This document shows, in pieces, positions 1 to 10,484 of a DNA stretch of 64,000 nt. The notes under the pieces were generated by a model. That model was not told where the DNA came from, made no database searches, and saw only the letters and a program-made list of their open reading frames with translations. Source of the stretch: Procambarus clarkii. Lineage: Eukaryota > Arthropoda > Malacostraca > Decapoda > Cambaridae. A program made the position numbers and the translations under genes. The DNA is taken from NCBI RefSeq assembly GCF_040958095.1, contig NC_091230.1, forward strand, positions 8,734,728 to 8,798,727. The letters run 5' to 3'. Each line of letters opens with the position of its first letter. Positions within the stretch are counted from its first letter, which is position 1.

Positions 1-78
1 ATATCTACACTTGAAACTGTGTATGGAGTCAGCCTCCACCACATCACTTCCTAATGCATTCCATTAGCTTTCCATTAG

Positions 79-79
<1 letters not shown>
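1..79 (-). mobile_element. CR1-like LINE, 3'-terminal fragment
   Basis: Nearly identical to the 3' parts of the LINE copies at 7.67 kb, 13.99 kb and 17.22 kb (the stretch encoding the end of the RT C-terminal domain, read on the minus strand). Only the 3' end lies in the window. Its inner boundary abuts the (GT)n array that forms the tail of the next LINE copy. Confidence 0.75.

Positions 80-166
<87 letters not shown>
80..166. repeat. (TG)n microsatellite
   Basis: Uninterrupted TG dinucleotides of about 87 bp. They sit exactly at the 3' end of minus-strand LINE A, so on that strand they are its (AC)n tail. Confidence 0.97.
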
Positions 167-168
<2 letters not shown>

Positions 169-251
169 ACCTATTTGTGTTTGCTGGATCGAGCATTGAC
201 TCTTGGATCCCACCTTTCGAGCATCGGTTGTTTACAGCAATGACTACGGTC

Positions 252-1915
252 CTATTTCCCTATCTTACCTAGTTTTAAAATAATGAATAGTATTTGCTTC
301 CACAACCTGTTCCTTAAGTGCATTCCATTTTCCCACTACTCTTACCCTAAAAGAAAATTTCCCAACATCCCTGTGACTCAGCTGAGTTTCCAGCTTCCAC
401 CCATGTCCCCATGTTCTGTTACTATTTTGTATGAACATTTCGTCTTTGTCCACTTTGTCAATCCCACTGAGTATTTTATACATTCCTATCATGTCCCCCT
501 CTCCCTTCTTCTTTCTAGTGTCGTAAGACACAGTTCCTTCAGGTCTCCTCATACCCTATCCCTCGTAACTCTGGAACAAGTCTCGTTGCAAACCTCTGAA
601 CCTTTTTCAGTTTCCTTATATGCTTCTTCAGATGGGGACTCCTTGATGCGGCGGCATACTCTCAGACTGGCCTCACGTAGGCAGTGTAAAGCACCCTAAA
701 TGCCTCCTTACTTAGGTTTCTGAATGATGTTCTAACTTTTGCCAGCATAGAGTACGCTGCAGTCGTTATCCTATTTATATGTGCTTCAGGAGTTAGATTA
801 GGTGATACGTCCATGCCCAGGTCTCTTTCTCACGTCGTCACAGGTAGGCAGTTCTCCTTCTTTGTGTACTGTCCCTTTGGTCTCCTATCTCCTAGTCCCA
901 TTTCCATAACTTTACATTTGCCCGTGTTGAACTCCAGTAACTCTGACCATCTCTGCAACCTGTTCAGGTCCTCTTGGAGGATCCTGCAATCCTCATCTGT
1001 CACAACTCTTCTCATCAACTTTGGGTCATCCGCGAACATCGTAGAGTAGGACTCTACGCCTGTAAACATGGTGTTAACATATATTAGAAATAGAATGGCT
1101 CCCAGCACCCTTCCTTGATGAACTCCACTCGTTACTGTTTGCCAGTCCGACTTCTTGCCCCTTACCGTAACTCTTTGGCTTCTTCCTCTTAGGTAGTTCC
1201 TTATCCATGCTAGGGCCTTTCCTCCCACTCCCTCCCGTCTCTCGAGTTTAAACAGCAGTGTCATGTTCAGTACTGTTTCAAAGGCTTTTTGGCAGTCCAG
1301 AAATATACAGTCTGTCTAACCATCTCTCTCCTGTCTTATCCTCGTTATTTTATCATAGAATTGCAAGAGGTTTGTTAGGCACGATTTCTCTTTCTGGAAC
1401 CCATGTTGATGTTTGTTCACAAACCTAACGTTCTCCAGGTGTGCAACCAGTCGTTGCCGAATTATTCTTTCAAGTATTTTACAGGGGATGCTTGTCAGTG
1501 ATACAGGTCTATAGTTAAGTGCCTCCTTCCTATCGCTTTTCTTGAAAATCGGTACATTTGCCTTCTTCCAGCAACTGGGCAATTCTCCCGACATAAGTGA
1601 CTCGTTATAGATCATTGCCAGAAGCACGCTGAGGGCCTGCGCTGCCTCTTTTAGTATCCACGGTGCTACTTTGTCTGGTCCAACTGCTTTATTTGCATCC
1701 AGTGTTGTCAACTGTTTCATTACCTCCCCTGCTGTTACCTCTATATCTGATAGTCTTTCATCTAAGGTAATCTCTTCTAACAATGGGAGCTGCTCAGGCT
1801 CGGTTGTGAACACTCCATGGAAACTGGCATTCAGTGCCTCGTAGATTTCCTTGTCACTTTCAGTATATGCCTCCTCTGTTTTCCTTAGTCTTGTCACTTG
1901 GTCGTTCACCGACAT
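252..1915 (-). pseudogene. LINE A reverse transcriptase, broken
   Basis: RT of a CR1/jockey-type LINE, which copies its own RNA at a nicked chromosomal target. Open pieces are 1915-1316, 1264-830 and 552-265. The first carries the finger motif NYRPVSLTS and the HGF motif. The second carries VTSGVHQG (normally VPQG) and the catalytic box FADD. The last carries the conserved C-terminal block around VRVVGKWNAL. Between the first and second pieces the motif A region is damaged, and 830-552 has more stops. Loss of the normal VPQG proline and the frame breaks mean no functional enzyme. The same domains occur intact in LINE D, which fixes the identification. Confidence 0.85.
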
Positions 1916-2032
1916 TTTTCTTCTTATATGGCTGTGAAGTAACTTAGGTTGCTTTTTCGCTTTGATTGCAATATCGTTCTCAAAGTTCCTTTCCGATGTT
2001 CGTCTTATGTTAATGTAATCGTTGCATCTGTT

Positions 2033-3077
2033 TCATCTGATCCTGTTGTCCTCTGTCCTTTGTCTTCTGTACTTCTTCCACTCCCGCCTGCTGGCCATTT
2101 TTGCTTCCTGACACTGTCTATTAAACCATGGGTTATTATATTCCCTCTTATTTTTTCCCTTTACTGTTGGTATAAATCTCTCTTCGGCCTCCTGGCATTT
2201 TCGTATGACTAGGTCCATCATCTCTTGGACTGTTTTTCCTATAATTTCTTCCTCCCACTGCACTTCTCCCAGATAGTCCCTTATCCCCCTATAGTCCCCT
2301 TTCCTGTAGTCAACTCTCCTTTCCCAGACCTCTTGTCCCATGGTTACAAGTTTGAATTCCATCATGTAGTCAAAGGCTAGGACACAATGGTCGCTGGCCC
2401 CCTAGAGGTATTTCATGCTCCAAATTCTCGATGTCTTCTACGTTCTGGGTGAAAATCAGGTCTAATAGGCTCGGTGCATCTCCTCTTCTTTCCCTTGTGT
2501 CTTCCTTTACATATTGTGTTAGGAAATTCCTGTCTATAACAGCTACTAACTTTGCTCCCCATGTTTCGTCCCCTCCATGGGGATTCCTTGCTTCCCAATT
2601 TATCTCTCCATGATTTAGGTCCCCGATGACCAGCAGGTTCGCTCTCATTCTGTGAGCTAATGTTGATGCCTTTTGCAGTTCATCTAGGCATGCCTTGTTG
2701 TTGTCATCATACTCCTGCCTGGGTCTTTTACTGTTTGGTGGGGGATTGTAGATTACCAATATCACAATCTTCCTCCCATCTGCAGTCAGAGTTCCATGTA
2801 TGAAGCTTGTGCTCTCATTGGTAACCCGATTTCCCAGGTCTTCTAACTTCAATTTCCACTTTATTAGGAGTGCCACTCCCCCTCCCTGTCTCTGTGTCCT
2901 CTCTCTTCTTATCACCTGGTAGCCCTCTGGAAAGATTGCATCCCAGATCATGTCATTTATTTTAGTTTCCACTATTGCAACTATGTCAGGATCTGCCTCA
3001 CTCACTCTTTCTGTTATCTTTTCTGCTTTATTAGATACCCCATCAGCATTGGTGTACCAAACCTTGAGATTCTTCAT
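2033..3077 (-). pseudogene. LINE A ORF2 N-terminal AP-like endonuclease
   Basis: The 235-residue open stretch 3077-2370 matches the exonuclease-endonuclease-phosphatase (APE) fold of LINE ORF2. An early block contains WYTNADG, then the metal-binding VETKI, then VIYNPPP, the GDLNH segment and the LLDLIF segment. The enzyme nicks the target to start reverse transcription. The frame breaks at about 2370, just where the final SDH catalytic histidine segment should be. The 2365-2033 piece is the linker toward RT. The start chosen is the ATG just before KNLKVWYTN, which fits the position of ORF2 starts in this family. Confidence 0.82.
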
Positions 3078-3599
3078 GGAAACTCTGGTACCAGAGTTCG
3101 CCCTTTCTCTGGGAGTCTGGGGGGGATCTGCGGGATGTCTGGGGGTGAATGGGGGGCTGGGGGGATCTGCGGGGTGTCTGGGGGTGAATGGGGGATGGGT
3201 ATCTAGGAAGGTAGGTAGGAAGGCCTGGGATAGGGCCTGGGTAGGTAGGTCAGCAGTAGGAAGGGCATACTGGGTCTGAAGATTAGGGAGGGTCTGAGAG
3301 GCATAGAGGGTTTGAGAGGTAGCGTATGGTTGAGCGTCAGATAGAGGTTGAGATGTTAGGGGGTAGAAGGATAGAGGGGGGTGGGGGGGAATAGGGGCGG
3401 ATGGAACATGGATAGTGAGAGAGGGAGGGAAGTTGTATTAGTCAGGGGGAACTCAGGGGTAGGTGTGGGCACTGGGGCAGAAGGGGGGAAGAGGGAAATA
3501 GAGGGAGAGGTGGGGGTCCCCCGTCCCCCACGGGGGTCCATGTGTCCCCCCTCGCAAGGGTAGGGGGTCACATGGAAGGAGAGGGGATGAGGAGGGGTG
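3078..3599 (-). other. Proline-rich ORF1 tail / ORF1-ORF2 junction of LINE A (first part)
   Basis: G-rich on the plus strand, so proline, serine and threonine-rich on the minus strand. It continues across the nested LINE B into 6121-6440, which has the same composition. It contains short direct repeats such as the ggggatctgcggg blocks at 3120-3190. No catalytic motif is visible. It is the low-complexity C-terminal part of ORF1, broken in frame. Confidence 0.55.
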
Positions 3600-3629
3600 A
3601 GGGCTGGGTGGGTTTTGGGGATTGAGGGG
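3600..3629. repeat. Left target-site duplication of LINE B
   Basis: Thirty bases starting agggctggg match 6121-6150 with two mismatches. The two copies flank plus-strand LINE B exactly and lie in the same ORF1 region of LINE A. Confidence 0.85.
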
Positions 3630-6120
3630 AAGAGAGGATCAACAGATTACAGAACCAACTAGGAACAAAAACACACTAGACTTGTTATTCACAAACAATG
3701 ATGAACTAATCAGACATTACAATATCAGATACTAAATACTCAGACCATAAACTCATTGAAGTGCGAACTAGCATAAATAACGGTAGTAGGTCTAAGAGAC
3801 CCAACAAGCGAGAAGGAATATTCAATATATTCAATTTCAACAATAAGAGGATCGACTGGGAAAAAATAAATGTAGACCTTGCAACCATTCAATAGGAGAC
3901 GGTCTTAAGCGACAAATCTCCTACACAGGGAATAGCTCAACTGACAGCTGAAGCTTACAAAGTCTGCTTGAAGCACGTGCCTGTGAGAAGGGTCAGAAAG
4001 AGGATCACTCCACAGAGAGAACGCAGACGACTGTACAGGAGAAGGAAAAAAATAACGGAAATGCTTCGGCAGACATGACTATCACAAGAAAGGAAAATAA
4101 ACATAAGCAGGGAGATTGAAGAAATAGAACAAACGTTGAAGCGATCATATGAATTTGAGGAAATGGAATAAGAACAGAAAGCTATACAAGAGATAAAGAA
4201 AAATCCCAAAATTTTTTTCACATACGCAAAATCAAAATAAAAAACCCCGACCAGTATTGGACCGTTAATTACAAATGAAGGTATGTACACAGAGGACAAC
4301 AAAGAGATTAGTGAAATTCTAAGAAGCCAGTATGAGGCTATGTTTAGCACACCAATAAACAACATGAAAGTTGATGACCCAGACAGCTTCTCTATGAATG
4401 ACATTCAAGCTGCAGATAATATAACGGATATTAGCACGAACTCGGAAGACTTTGAAAGAGAAATTGACAATATGCCCATGCACTCAGCTCCTGGGCCTGA
4501 CTCATGGAATTCAATATTCATAAAGAAATGTAAAGCACCAATAGCCGAGCACTCAGCGTAATATGGAGAAAGAGCCTGGATACAGGGGAGATACCAGCTG
4601 CACTTAAATCTGCAGATATAGCTCCTCTGCACAAGAGATGGGATGGGGGGGTAGGAAAGCCTTGGCAAAAAATTATAGGCCAGTTGCACTAATATCACAC
4701 ATAATAAAAGTGTTTGAAAAAGTGATTAGGAATCAAATTTCTAGTTTTATGGAAAATAATGAGCTACACAATCCAGGACAACATGGATTTAGAGCGGGCA
4801 GATCCTGTTTGTCACAGTTACTCAAACACTATGACAAAATCACAGAAGCTCTAGAAGAAAAGCAAAATGCAGAGTTTTTATACACAGACTTTGCAAAGGC
4901 GTTCGACAAATGTGACTATGGGGTGATAGCACACAAAATGAAGTCAATGGGAATAACTGGTAAAGTACGATGCTGGATACTCAATTTCTTGTCGAACAGA
5001 ACACAAAGAGTAACAGTCAATCAAATAAAATCGAGTCCAAGTGCAGTTAAAAGCTCCGTACCTAAAGGTACAGTCCTTGCACCGCTACTGTTCCTTATGC
5101 TCATATCAGATATAGACAAACATTCACGTCACAGCTTCGTGTCATCCTTTGCAGATGATACAAAAATCAGCATGAAAATTACCTGTGCTGAAGACATTGA
5201 AAAATTACAAGCAGATGTCAACAAAGTTTTCCATTGGGCAGTAGAAAATAACATGATTTTAACAGTGATAAATTTCAGGTACTCAGGTATGGCAAAAATG
5301 AGGATCTGAAACATAATACAGGGTACAAAAAGCAATCGAATCTGCCCATAGTAGGAAAACAGCATGTAAAGGATTTGGTAATAATGAGGTCCGACGATCT
5401 AACGTTTAGGGAGCATAACCAACCAAATATTACGTCAGCCAGATAAATGATAGGATGGATTACGAGAACTTTCAAATCCAGGGATCCCATCACAATGGTT
5501 GTACTCTTCAAGTCACTCGTGCTGTCCCGTCTTGAGTACTGCTCAGTTCTGACTTCCCCCTTCAAAACAGGAGAGATTGCTGAAATAGAGGGAATACAGA
5601 GAACATATATAGCACGCATAGACGAGATAAAACACCTAAATTATTGGGATCGTCTCAAAGCTCTCCAAATGTACTCTCTAGAAAGGAGACGAGAGAGATA
5701 CCAAATAATATACACATGGAAAATACTGGAAGGCCAGGTCCCAAATCTACACAGTAGAATAACAACATACTGGAGTGAAAGATATGGAAGAAAATGCAGA
5801 AGCGAACCAGTGAAGAGCAACGGTGCCATTGACACAATCAGAGAACACTGTATAAACATCAGAGGTCCGCGGTTGTTTAACGTCCTCCCAGCGACTATAA
5901 GAAATATTGCCGGAACAACCGTGGACATCTTCAAGAGAAAACTGGACTGTTTTCTAAGAGAAGTTCCGGATCAGCCGGGCTGCGGTGGGTATGTGGGCCT
6001 GCGGGCTGCTCCAAGCAACAGGCTGGTGGACCAAACTCTCACAAGTCGAGCCTGGCCTCGGGCCGGGCTTGGGAAGTAGAAGAACTCCCAGAACCCCATC
6101 AACCAGATATCAACCAGACA
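3630..6120 (+). mobile_element. LINE B, 5'-truncated CR1-like LINE nested in LINE A
   Basis: Plus-strand copy bounded by 30-bp direct repeats. It starts within the last part of the endonuclease (a TRNKNTLDLLFTN-like block near 3655-3700), so it is 5' truncated. It ends in the ATCAACCAG repeat characteristic of this subfamily, also seen at the end of LINE D. It must be younger than LINE A, which it splits. Confidence 0.88.
3650..6079 (+). pseudogene. LINE B endonuclease end and reverse transcriptase, broken
   Basis: Open pieces 4283-4561, 4638-5309 and 5447-6079 align end to end with the uninterrupted RT of LINE D. Visible motifs are NYRPVAL (finger), TDFAKAFD (motif A, first catalytic aspartate), VPKGTVLAP (motif B, with K where D has Q) and FADDTKI (motif C). 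The C-terminal block ends in the tail SRAWPRAGLGK. Frameshifts lie near 4557, between 4620 and 4640, and near 5275; a stop is at about 5445. Missing bases relative to LINE D account for these breaks. Confidence 0.88.
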
Positions 6121-6150
6121 AGGGCTGGGCGGGTTTTGGGGGTTGAGGGA
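6121..6150. repeat. Right target-site duplication of LINE B
   Basis: Partner of 3600-3629, differing at two positions. On its right the LINE A sequence resumes. Confidence 0.85.
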
Positions 6151-6228
6151 ATGAGGGATGGGAGGGTTTTGGGGGTTGAGGGAATGAGGGATGGGAGGGT
6201 TTTGGGGGTTGAGGGGATGAGGGGGTCC
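6131..6228 (-). repeat. 33-bp tandem repeat in LINE A ORF1, three copies
   Basis: The block gggttttgggggttgaggg recurs at 6131, 6164 and 6197. The period of 33 bp keeps frame, giving an 11-residue repeat PQPPKPSHPSF on the minus strand. Confidence 0.85.
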
Positions 6229-7129
6229 TTGGAATGTGGGATGAAGCAGATAAATTTGAATGCAATGGGGTCAGAGGAGTCAGGGGAGGTGTTGTGGAGA
6301 TAAGCAGGGGCAGGGAGGGCTGATTTGGGGAGGGTGTGACCTGGGAAGCAGGTGTGAGCTGGTTAGCACGGGGTGGGTTAGCACTGGGGTGTGTAACTAC
6401 GCTCAAATGGGAAGAGGTTGTATTGTAGAGGTTTGCTCGCACTGTGGGCTATCTGTTCCTCTTTTGTCATGAATTTGTCAATATGTACGTTGTAGTAGTT
6501 TTTGCTACCTCTGAGTAAGTGTTTGTGATGCAGTATGTAATCCACTGCCTCTTCGTTAGTGAACTGTACCAGGACAGGTCGTTTCTTGTTATAGTTGTAT
6601 GGCCCTAGGCGCCAGTGGATCATTTCCTGCTATCTGGGCTCTGATATCTCTCAAGATCCCCTGTAGCTCCAAATCTTCAATCTCCATCCTTTCCTGCCTC
6701 GATGGCGCCTTGTCTTCAAGTAATCCATGGATTATGATTGACCTCTTTCTCAGTGCAGGGTCATGCTGGTCGCCCCCCGCCCTGGCTGACTCCCACCCCT
6801 CTCACACTCACTACTCCATCCCCCACTACTCCCGCTTTCCCTGCCAAGCTTCCCTTATTCCTGCCAATTTCGTTTGTAAGCCTATTTATTTCTCCTTTCC
6901 ATTCTACCCTGCTCTTCCTGATTTCCTCTTGAATATAATCCATAAACTCTTGTTTGAGTCTTTGAACCTCGTCCTGTATCTTATTAAAGACCTCACTTTT
7001 AATCCCCTGGATTAGATCATCTATCCAAACATCCCTCTTCTCTACAAATTTCCCAATCATCTTCACAAACCTATCCTTTTCTTCAATCATAATACTGTTG
7101 GACCTAGACGCCCTTCCTGACCTAGTCAT
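6229..7129 (-). pseudogene. LINE A ORF1 (coiled-coil, RNA-binding-like), broken
   Basis: Minus-strand ATG at 7129 opens a protein rich in K, E, R and Q with heptad-like spacing (7129-6770). This is the coiled coil used by LINE ORF1 proteins to trimerise. It is followed in another frame by an IIIHGL-type strand and helices (6750-6620), then 6623-6378 with FTNEEAVDYIL. Together these resemble the RRM-like fold of LINE ORF1 proteins that bind the element RNA. A glycine- and valine-rich insertion near 6800 and at least two frameshifts break it. The same architecture is seen in ORF1 of LINE C. Confidence 0.65.
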
Positions 7130-7490
7130 TGCTATAATCCAACCTTACCCACAGGGGTTCCAAGTACCTTACCGTCCTGCTAACACAATAGGCGAGTGAA
7201 TCTCCAAGCGTCTCCGCACATGGTGGTGGAAGGGTTGCTGCCGGAGGTGTGGTCACGGTCGGTCACAAGTCTGCTCGACTCTGCACACTGCCACAGTGCT
7301 TCAACAACTATTTTCAATTACGCTACTTACACTTTTTTTTCACTACCTTATGGCTTTAGTCAAAATCCAAATATTATAATTCACTTGTATACACTTTTTC
7401 ACTTCGAAGTAGTCTGATTACCCCTCCCACTCCACTAGTGAACTAGGAGCTCCCAACCCCACGTCCACCCAACACGATGGTCACAGCACA
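7130..7490 (-). other. Probable 5' UTR of LINE A
   Basis: No coding potential. It precedes ORF1 on the minus strand and stops at the (GT)n tail of the next LINE, so it is most simply the LINE A leader, which would carry an internal promoter. No motif is asserted. Confidence 0.5.
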
Positions 7491-7561
7491 AGTGTGTGTT
7501 TGTGTGTGTGTGTTTGAGTGTGTGTGTGTGTGTGTGTGTTTGAGTGTGTGTATGTGTGTAC
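7491..7561. repeat. (GT)-rich array, tail of LINE C
   Basis: Imperfect GT dinucleotides with TTTG interruptions, immediately followed by the actcacctaattgtg 3' terminus of LINE C. Confidence 0.95.
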
Positions 7562-7669
7562 TCACCTAATTGTGCTTGCGGGGGTTGAGCTCTGGCCCTT
7601 TGGTCCCGCCTCTCAACCGTCAATCAACAGGTGTACAGGTTCCTGAGCCTATTGGGCTCTATCATATCT

Positions 7670-9430
7670 ACACTTGAAACTGTGTATGGAGTCAGCCTCC
7701 ACCACATCACTTCCATTTGTCAACCACTGCATTCCATTTGTCAACCACTCTGACACTAAAAATGTTCCTTCTAATATCTCTGTGGCTCATTTCGGCGCTC
7801 AGTTTCCACCTGTGTCCCCTAGTGCGTGTGCCCCTTGTGGTAAATAGCCTGTCTTTATCTACCCCTATCAATTCCTTGAGAATCTTGAATGTGGTGATCA
7901 TGTCCCCCCTAACTCTTCTGTCTTCCAGCGAAGTGAGGTTTATTTCCTGTAGCCTCTCCTCGTAGCTCATACCTCTCAGCTCGGGTACTAGTCTGGTGGT
8001 AAACCTTTGAAACCTATTCCAGTTGGTCTTATCCTTGATTAGATATGGACTCCATGCTGTGGCTGCATACTCCAGGATTGATTTGACATATATTATATAC
8101 AAAGTTCTGAATGATTCCTTACATAAGTTTCTAAATGCCGTTCTTATGTTGGCCAGCCTGGCATATGCCAATGATGTTATCCTCTTGGTATGGGCTGCAG
8201 GGGACAGGTCTGGCGTGATGTCAACCCCCCAAGTCTTTTTCTCTCACTGACTCATGAAGAATTTCATCTCCCAGATGATACCTAGTATCTGGCCTCTTGC
8301 TCCTTACGCCTATCTTTATTACATTACATTTGCTTGGGTTAAAACCTAACAACCATTTGTTCGACCATTCCTTCAGCTTGTCTACGTCTTCTTGAAGCCT
8401 CAAGCAGTCCTCCTCTGTCTTAATCCTTCTCATAATTTTAGCATCGTCAGCAGACATTGGGAGAGAGGACTCTATACCCTCCGGGAGATCATTGACATAT
8501 ATCAGAAACATGATAGGACCGAGTACAGAGCCCTGTGGGACTCCACTGGTGACCACGCCAATCAGAGGTCTCACCCCCTCACCGTAACTCTCTGCTTCCT
8601 ATTGCTTAGGTACTCCCTTATCCACTGGAGCACCTTACCAGCTACACCTGCCTTTCTCTCCAGCTTATGTACCAGCCTCTTATGTGGTACTGTGTCAAAG
8701 GCTTTTCAACAATCCAAGAAAATGCAGTCCGCCCAGCCTTCTCTTTCTTGCTTAAACTTTGTCACCTGGTCGTAGAATTCTATTTAGCCAGTCAAGCAAG
8801 ATTTACCCTCCCTGAATCCATGTTGTCGATTTGTCACGAAGTCCCTTCTCTCCAGATGTGTTACTAGGTTTCGTCTCACGATCTTCTCCATCACCTTGCA
8901 TGGTACTCAAATCAAGGACACTGGCCTGTTGTTCAGTGCCTCTTGCTTGTCACCCTTTTTGTATACTGGGACCACATTAGCAGTCTTCCATATATCTGGT
9001 AGGTCTCTCGTGTCCAGTGACCTACTATACACTATGGAGAATGGCAAGCAAAGTGTCTCTGCACACCCTTTCAGTACCCATGGTGAGATCCCGTCTGGAC
9101 CAACAGCCTTCCGAACATCCAGATCCAGCAGGTGTCTCTTGACCTCCTCACTCGTAATTTCGAGCCCTTCTAAGGCCGCCTGGTTTACTTCCCTTTCTCT
9201 TAGCACAGTGACCTCACCTTGTTCTATTGTGAAGACCTCCTGGAACCTCTTCTTGAGTTCTTCACACACCTCCTTGTCATTCTCTGTATTTCTGTCCTCG
9301 CCTGTTGAAAGTTTCATTACCTGTTCTTTCACTGTTGTTTTCCTCCTGATGTGACTATGGAGTAGCTTTGGCTCGGTCTTGGCTTTGTTTGCTATATCAT
9401 TTTAATAAATTTTTTCTGCGTCTCTTCTAA
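7670..9430 (-). pseudogene. LINE C reverse transcriptase, broken
   Basis: Open pieces are 9332-8907 (KAVGPDGISPWVL and the start of the finger motif NNRPVSLI), 8574-8221 (SGVPQGSVLGP, motif B; a variant SADDAKI box where intact copies have FADDAKI) and 8171-7707 (the RT thumb and C-terminal block with VRVVDKWNAV). Motif A lies in the damaged stretch between 8900 and 8580. The F to S change in the catalytic box and the frame breaks mark it as dead. LINE E gives the intact arrangement for this subfamily. Confidence 0.85.
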
Positions 9431-9539
9431 CCCTAACATACTCATTCCAGGTTCTCTGGTATCTCTCTTTACTTTCTGGTGTTCTGTTATTCCAGAAGTT
9501 CCTCCACGCCCTTTTGTTCAGTCCCTTTGCTTCCATACA

Positions 9540-10480
9540 TGCCCTATTATGCCATGGATTCTTCTTTTGCCTCTCGGATTTTTCCCTTTGGGACGGGATG
9601 AACCTGTTTACTGCCTCCTAACACTTTTAGGTGACATAGTCCATCATATCTTGTACAGACTTAGCTCTGAGGTCTGTGTCCCAAGGTTTCCCTTAGGAAA
9701 CGTCTTATATTCTCATATTTCCCCTTACGGTAAGCCAGCCTTTTGTTTCCTAGTTCTTTTTTTGGGGAGATAATTCCTAGCTCTACCAGGTACTCAAAAT
9801 TTAATACACTGTGGTCACTCATTCTCAAGGATGCTTCCATCTTAACTTCCCTTACATCCCTCTCATTTAGGGTAAATATCAGATCGAGCATTGCTGGTTC
9901 ATCTTCTCTCATTCTTGTTGGTTCCTTGATGTGCTGGCTTAGAAAGTGTCTTGTTGCCACATCCAGCAGCTTAGCTCTCTATGTTTCTGGTCCTCCATGC
10001 GGATCCCTGTTCTCCAAGTCTATTTTCCTGTGGTTGAAGTATCCCATGATTAGTAGTCCAGATCCATTCTGGCTGGAAGAGAAGCTGCTCTCTCTATTAT
10101 GTTAATGGTGGCCATAATGTTTCTATCATATTCCTGTCTGGGTCTTCTGTCATTTGGTGGTGGATTATATATGACTACGACTAAACTTTTTTGTTCTCCA
10201 GTTGTTATGGTACCTGCTATGTCGTCACTGAAACCCTCACAGCCCTGAATAACCATCTTCTCAAAGTCCCAGCCCTTTCTTACCAGCAGAGGAACATCAC
10301 CTCCGCCTCTTCCTTCTCTCTCTCTTTCCTCATAACATAATATTCCTGTGGGAACACTGCATTAGTTATGGTTTTCGTTAACTTGGTTTCTTTGAGTGCT
10401 ATTATGTCTGGGTTTTCCTCTATTACCCATTCTCCAAGCTCATTTGCTTTATTTGTAATTCCATCTATGTTAGTGTAGAA
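9540..10480 (-). pseudogene. LINE C endonuclease, broken
   Basis: Starts with FYTNIDGITNKANE, carries ALKETKL (metal-binding glutamate), VIYNPPP in 10256-10050, MLDLIF and a complete RMSDHSVL block (catalytic histidine) in 9960-9661. Frame breaks lie near 10265, 10045 and 9660. The N-terminus is cut off from its start by the insertion of LINE D. Confidence 0.8.
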
Positions 10481-10484
10481 ATAT

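Larger units (their letters stand above)
167..7490 (-). mobile_element. LINE A, CR1/jockey-type non-LTR element, near full length, decayed
   Basis: Reading the minus strand in order: a 5' UTR-like stretch (7130-7490), an ORF1 with coiled coil (7129 down to about 6110 and 3600-3080), an endonuclease (3077-2370), a linker (2365-2033), reverse transcriptase (1915-830) and the RT C-terminal domain (552-265). Without the nested plus-strand LINE B it would be about 4.8 kb, a normal length for this class. Several stops and frameshifts make it inactive. Its 3' end is the (GT)n array on the left. Confidence 0.85.

Noticed and set aside
54-272. Cys-Val repeat frame
   Set aside because: Translation of the (TG)n array at 80-166.
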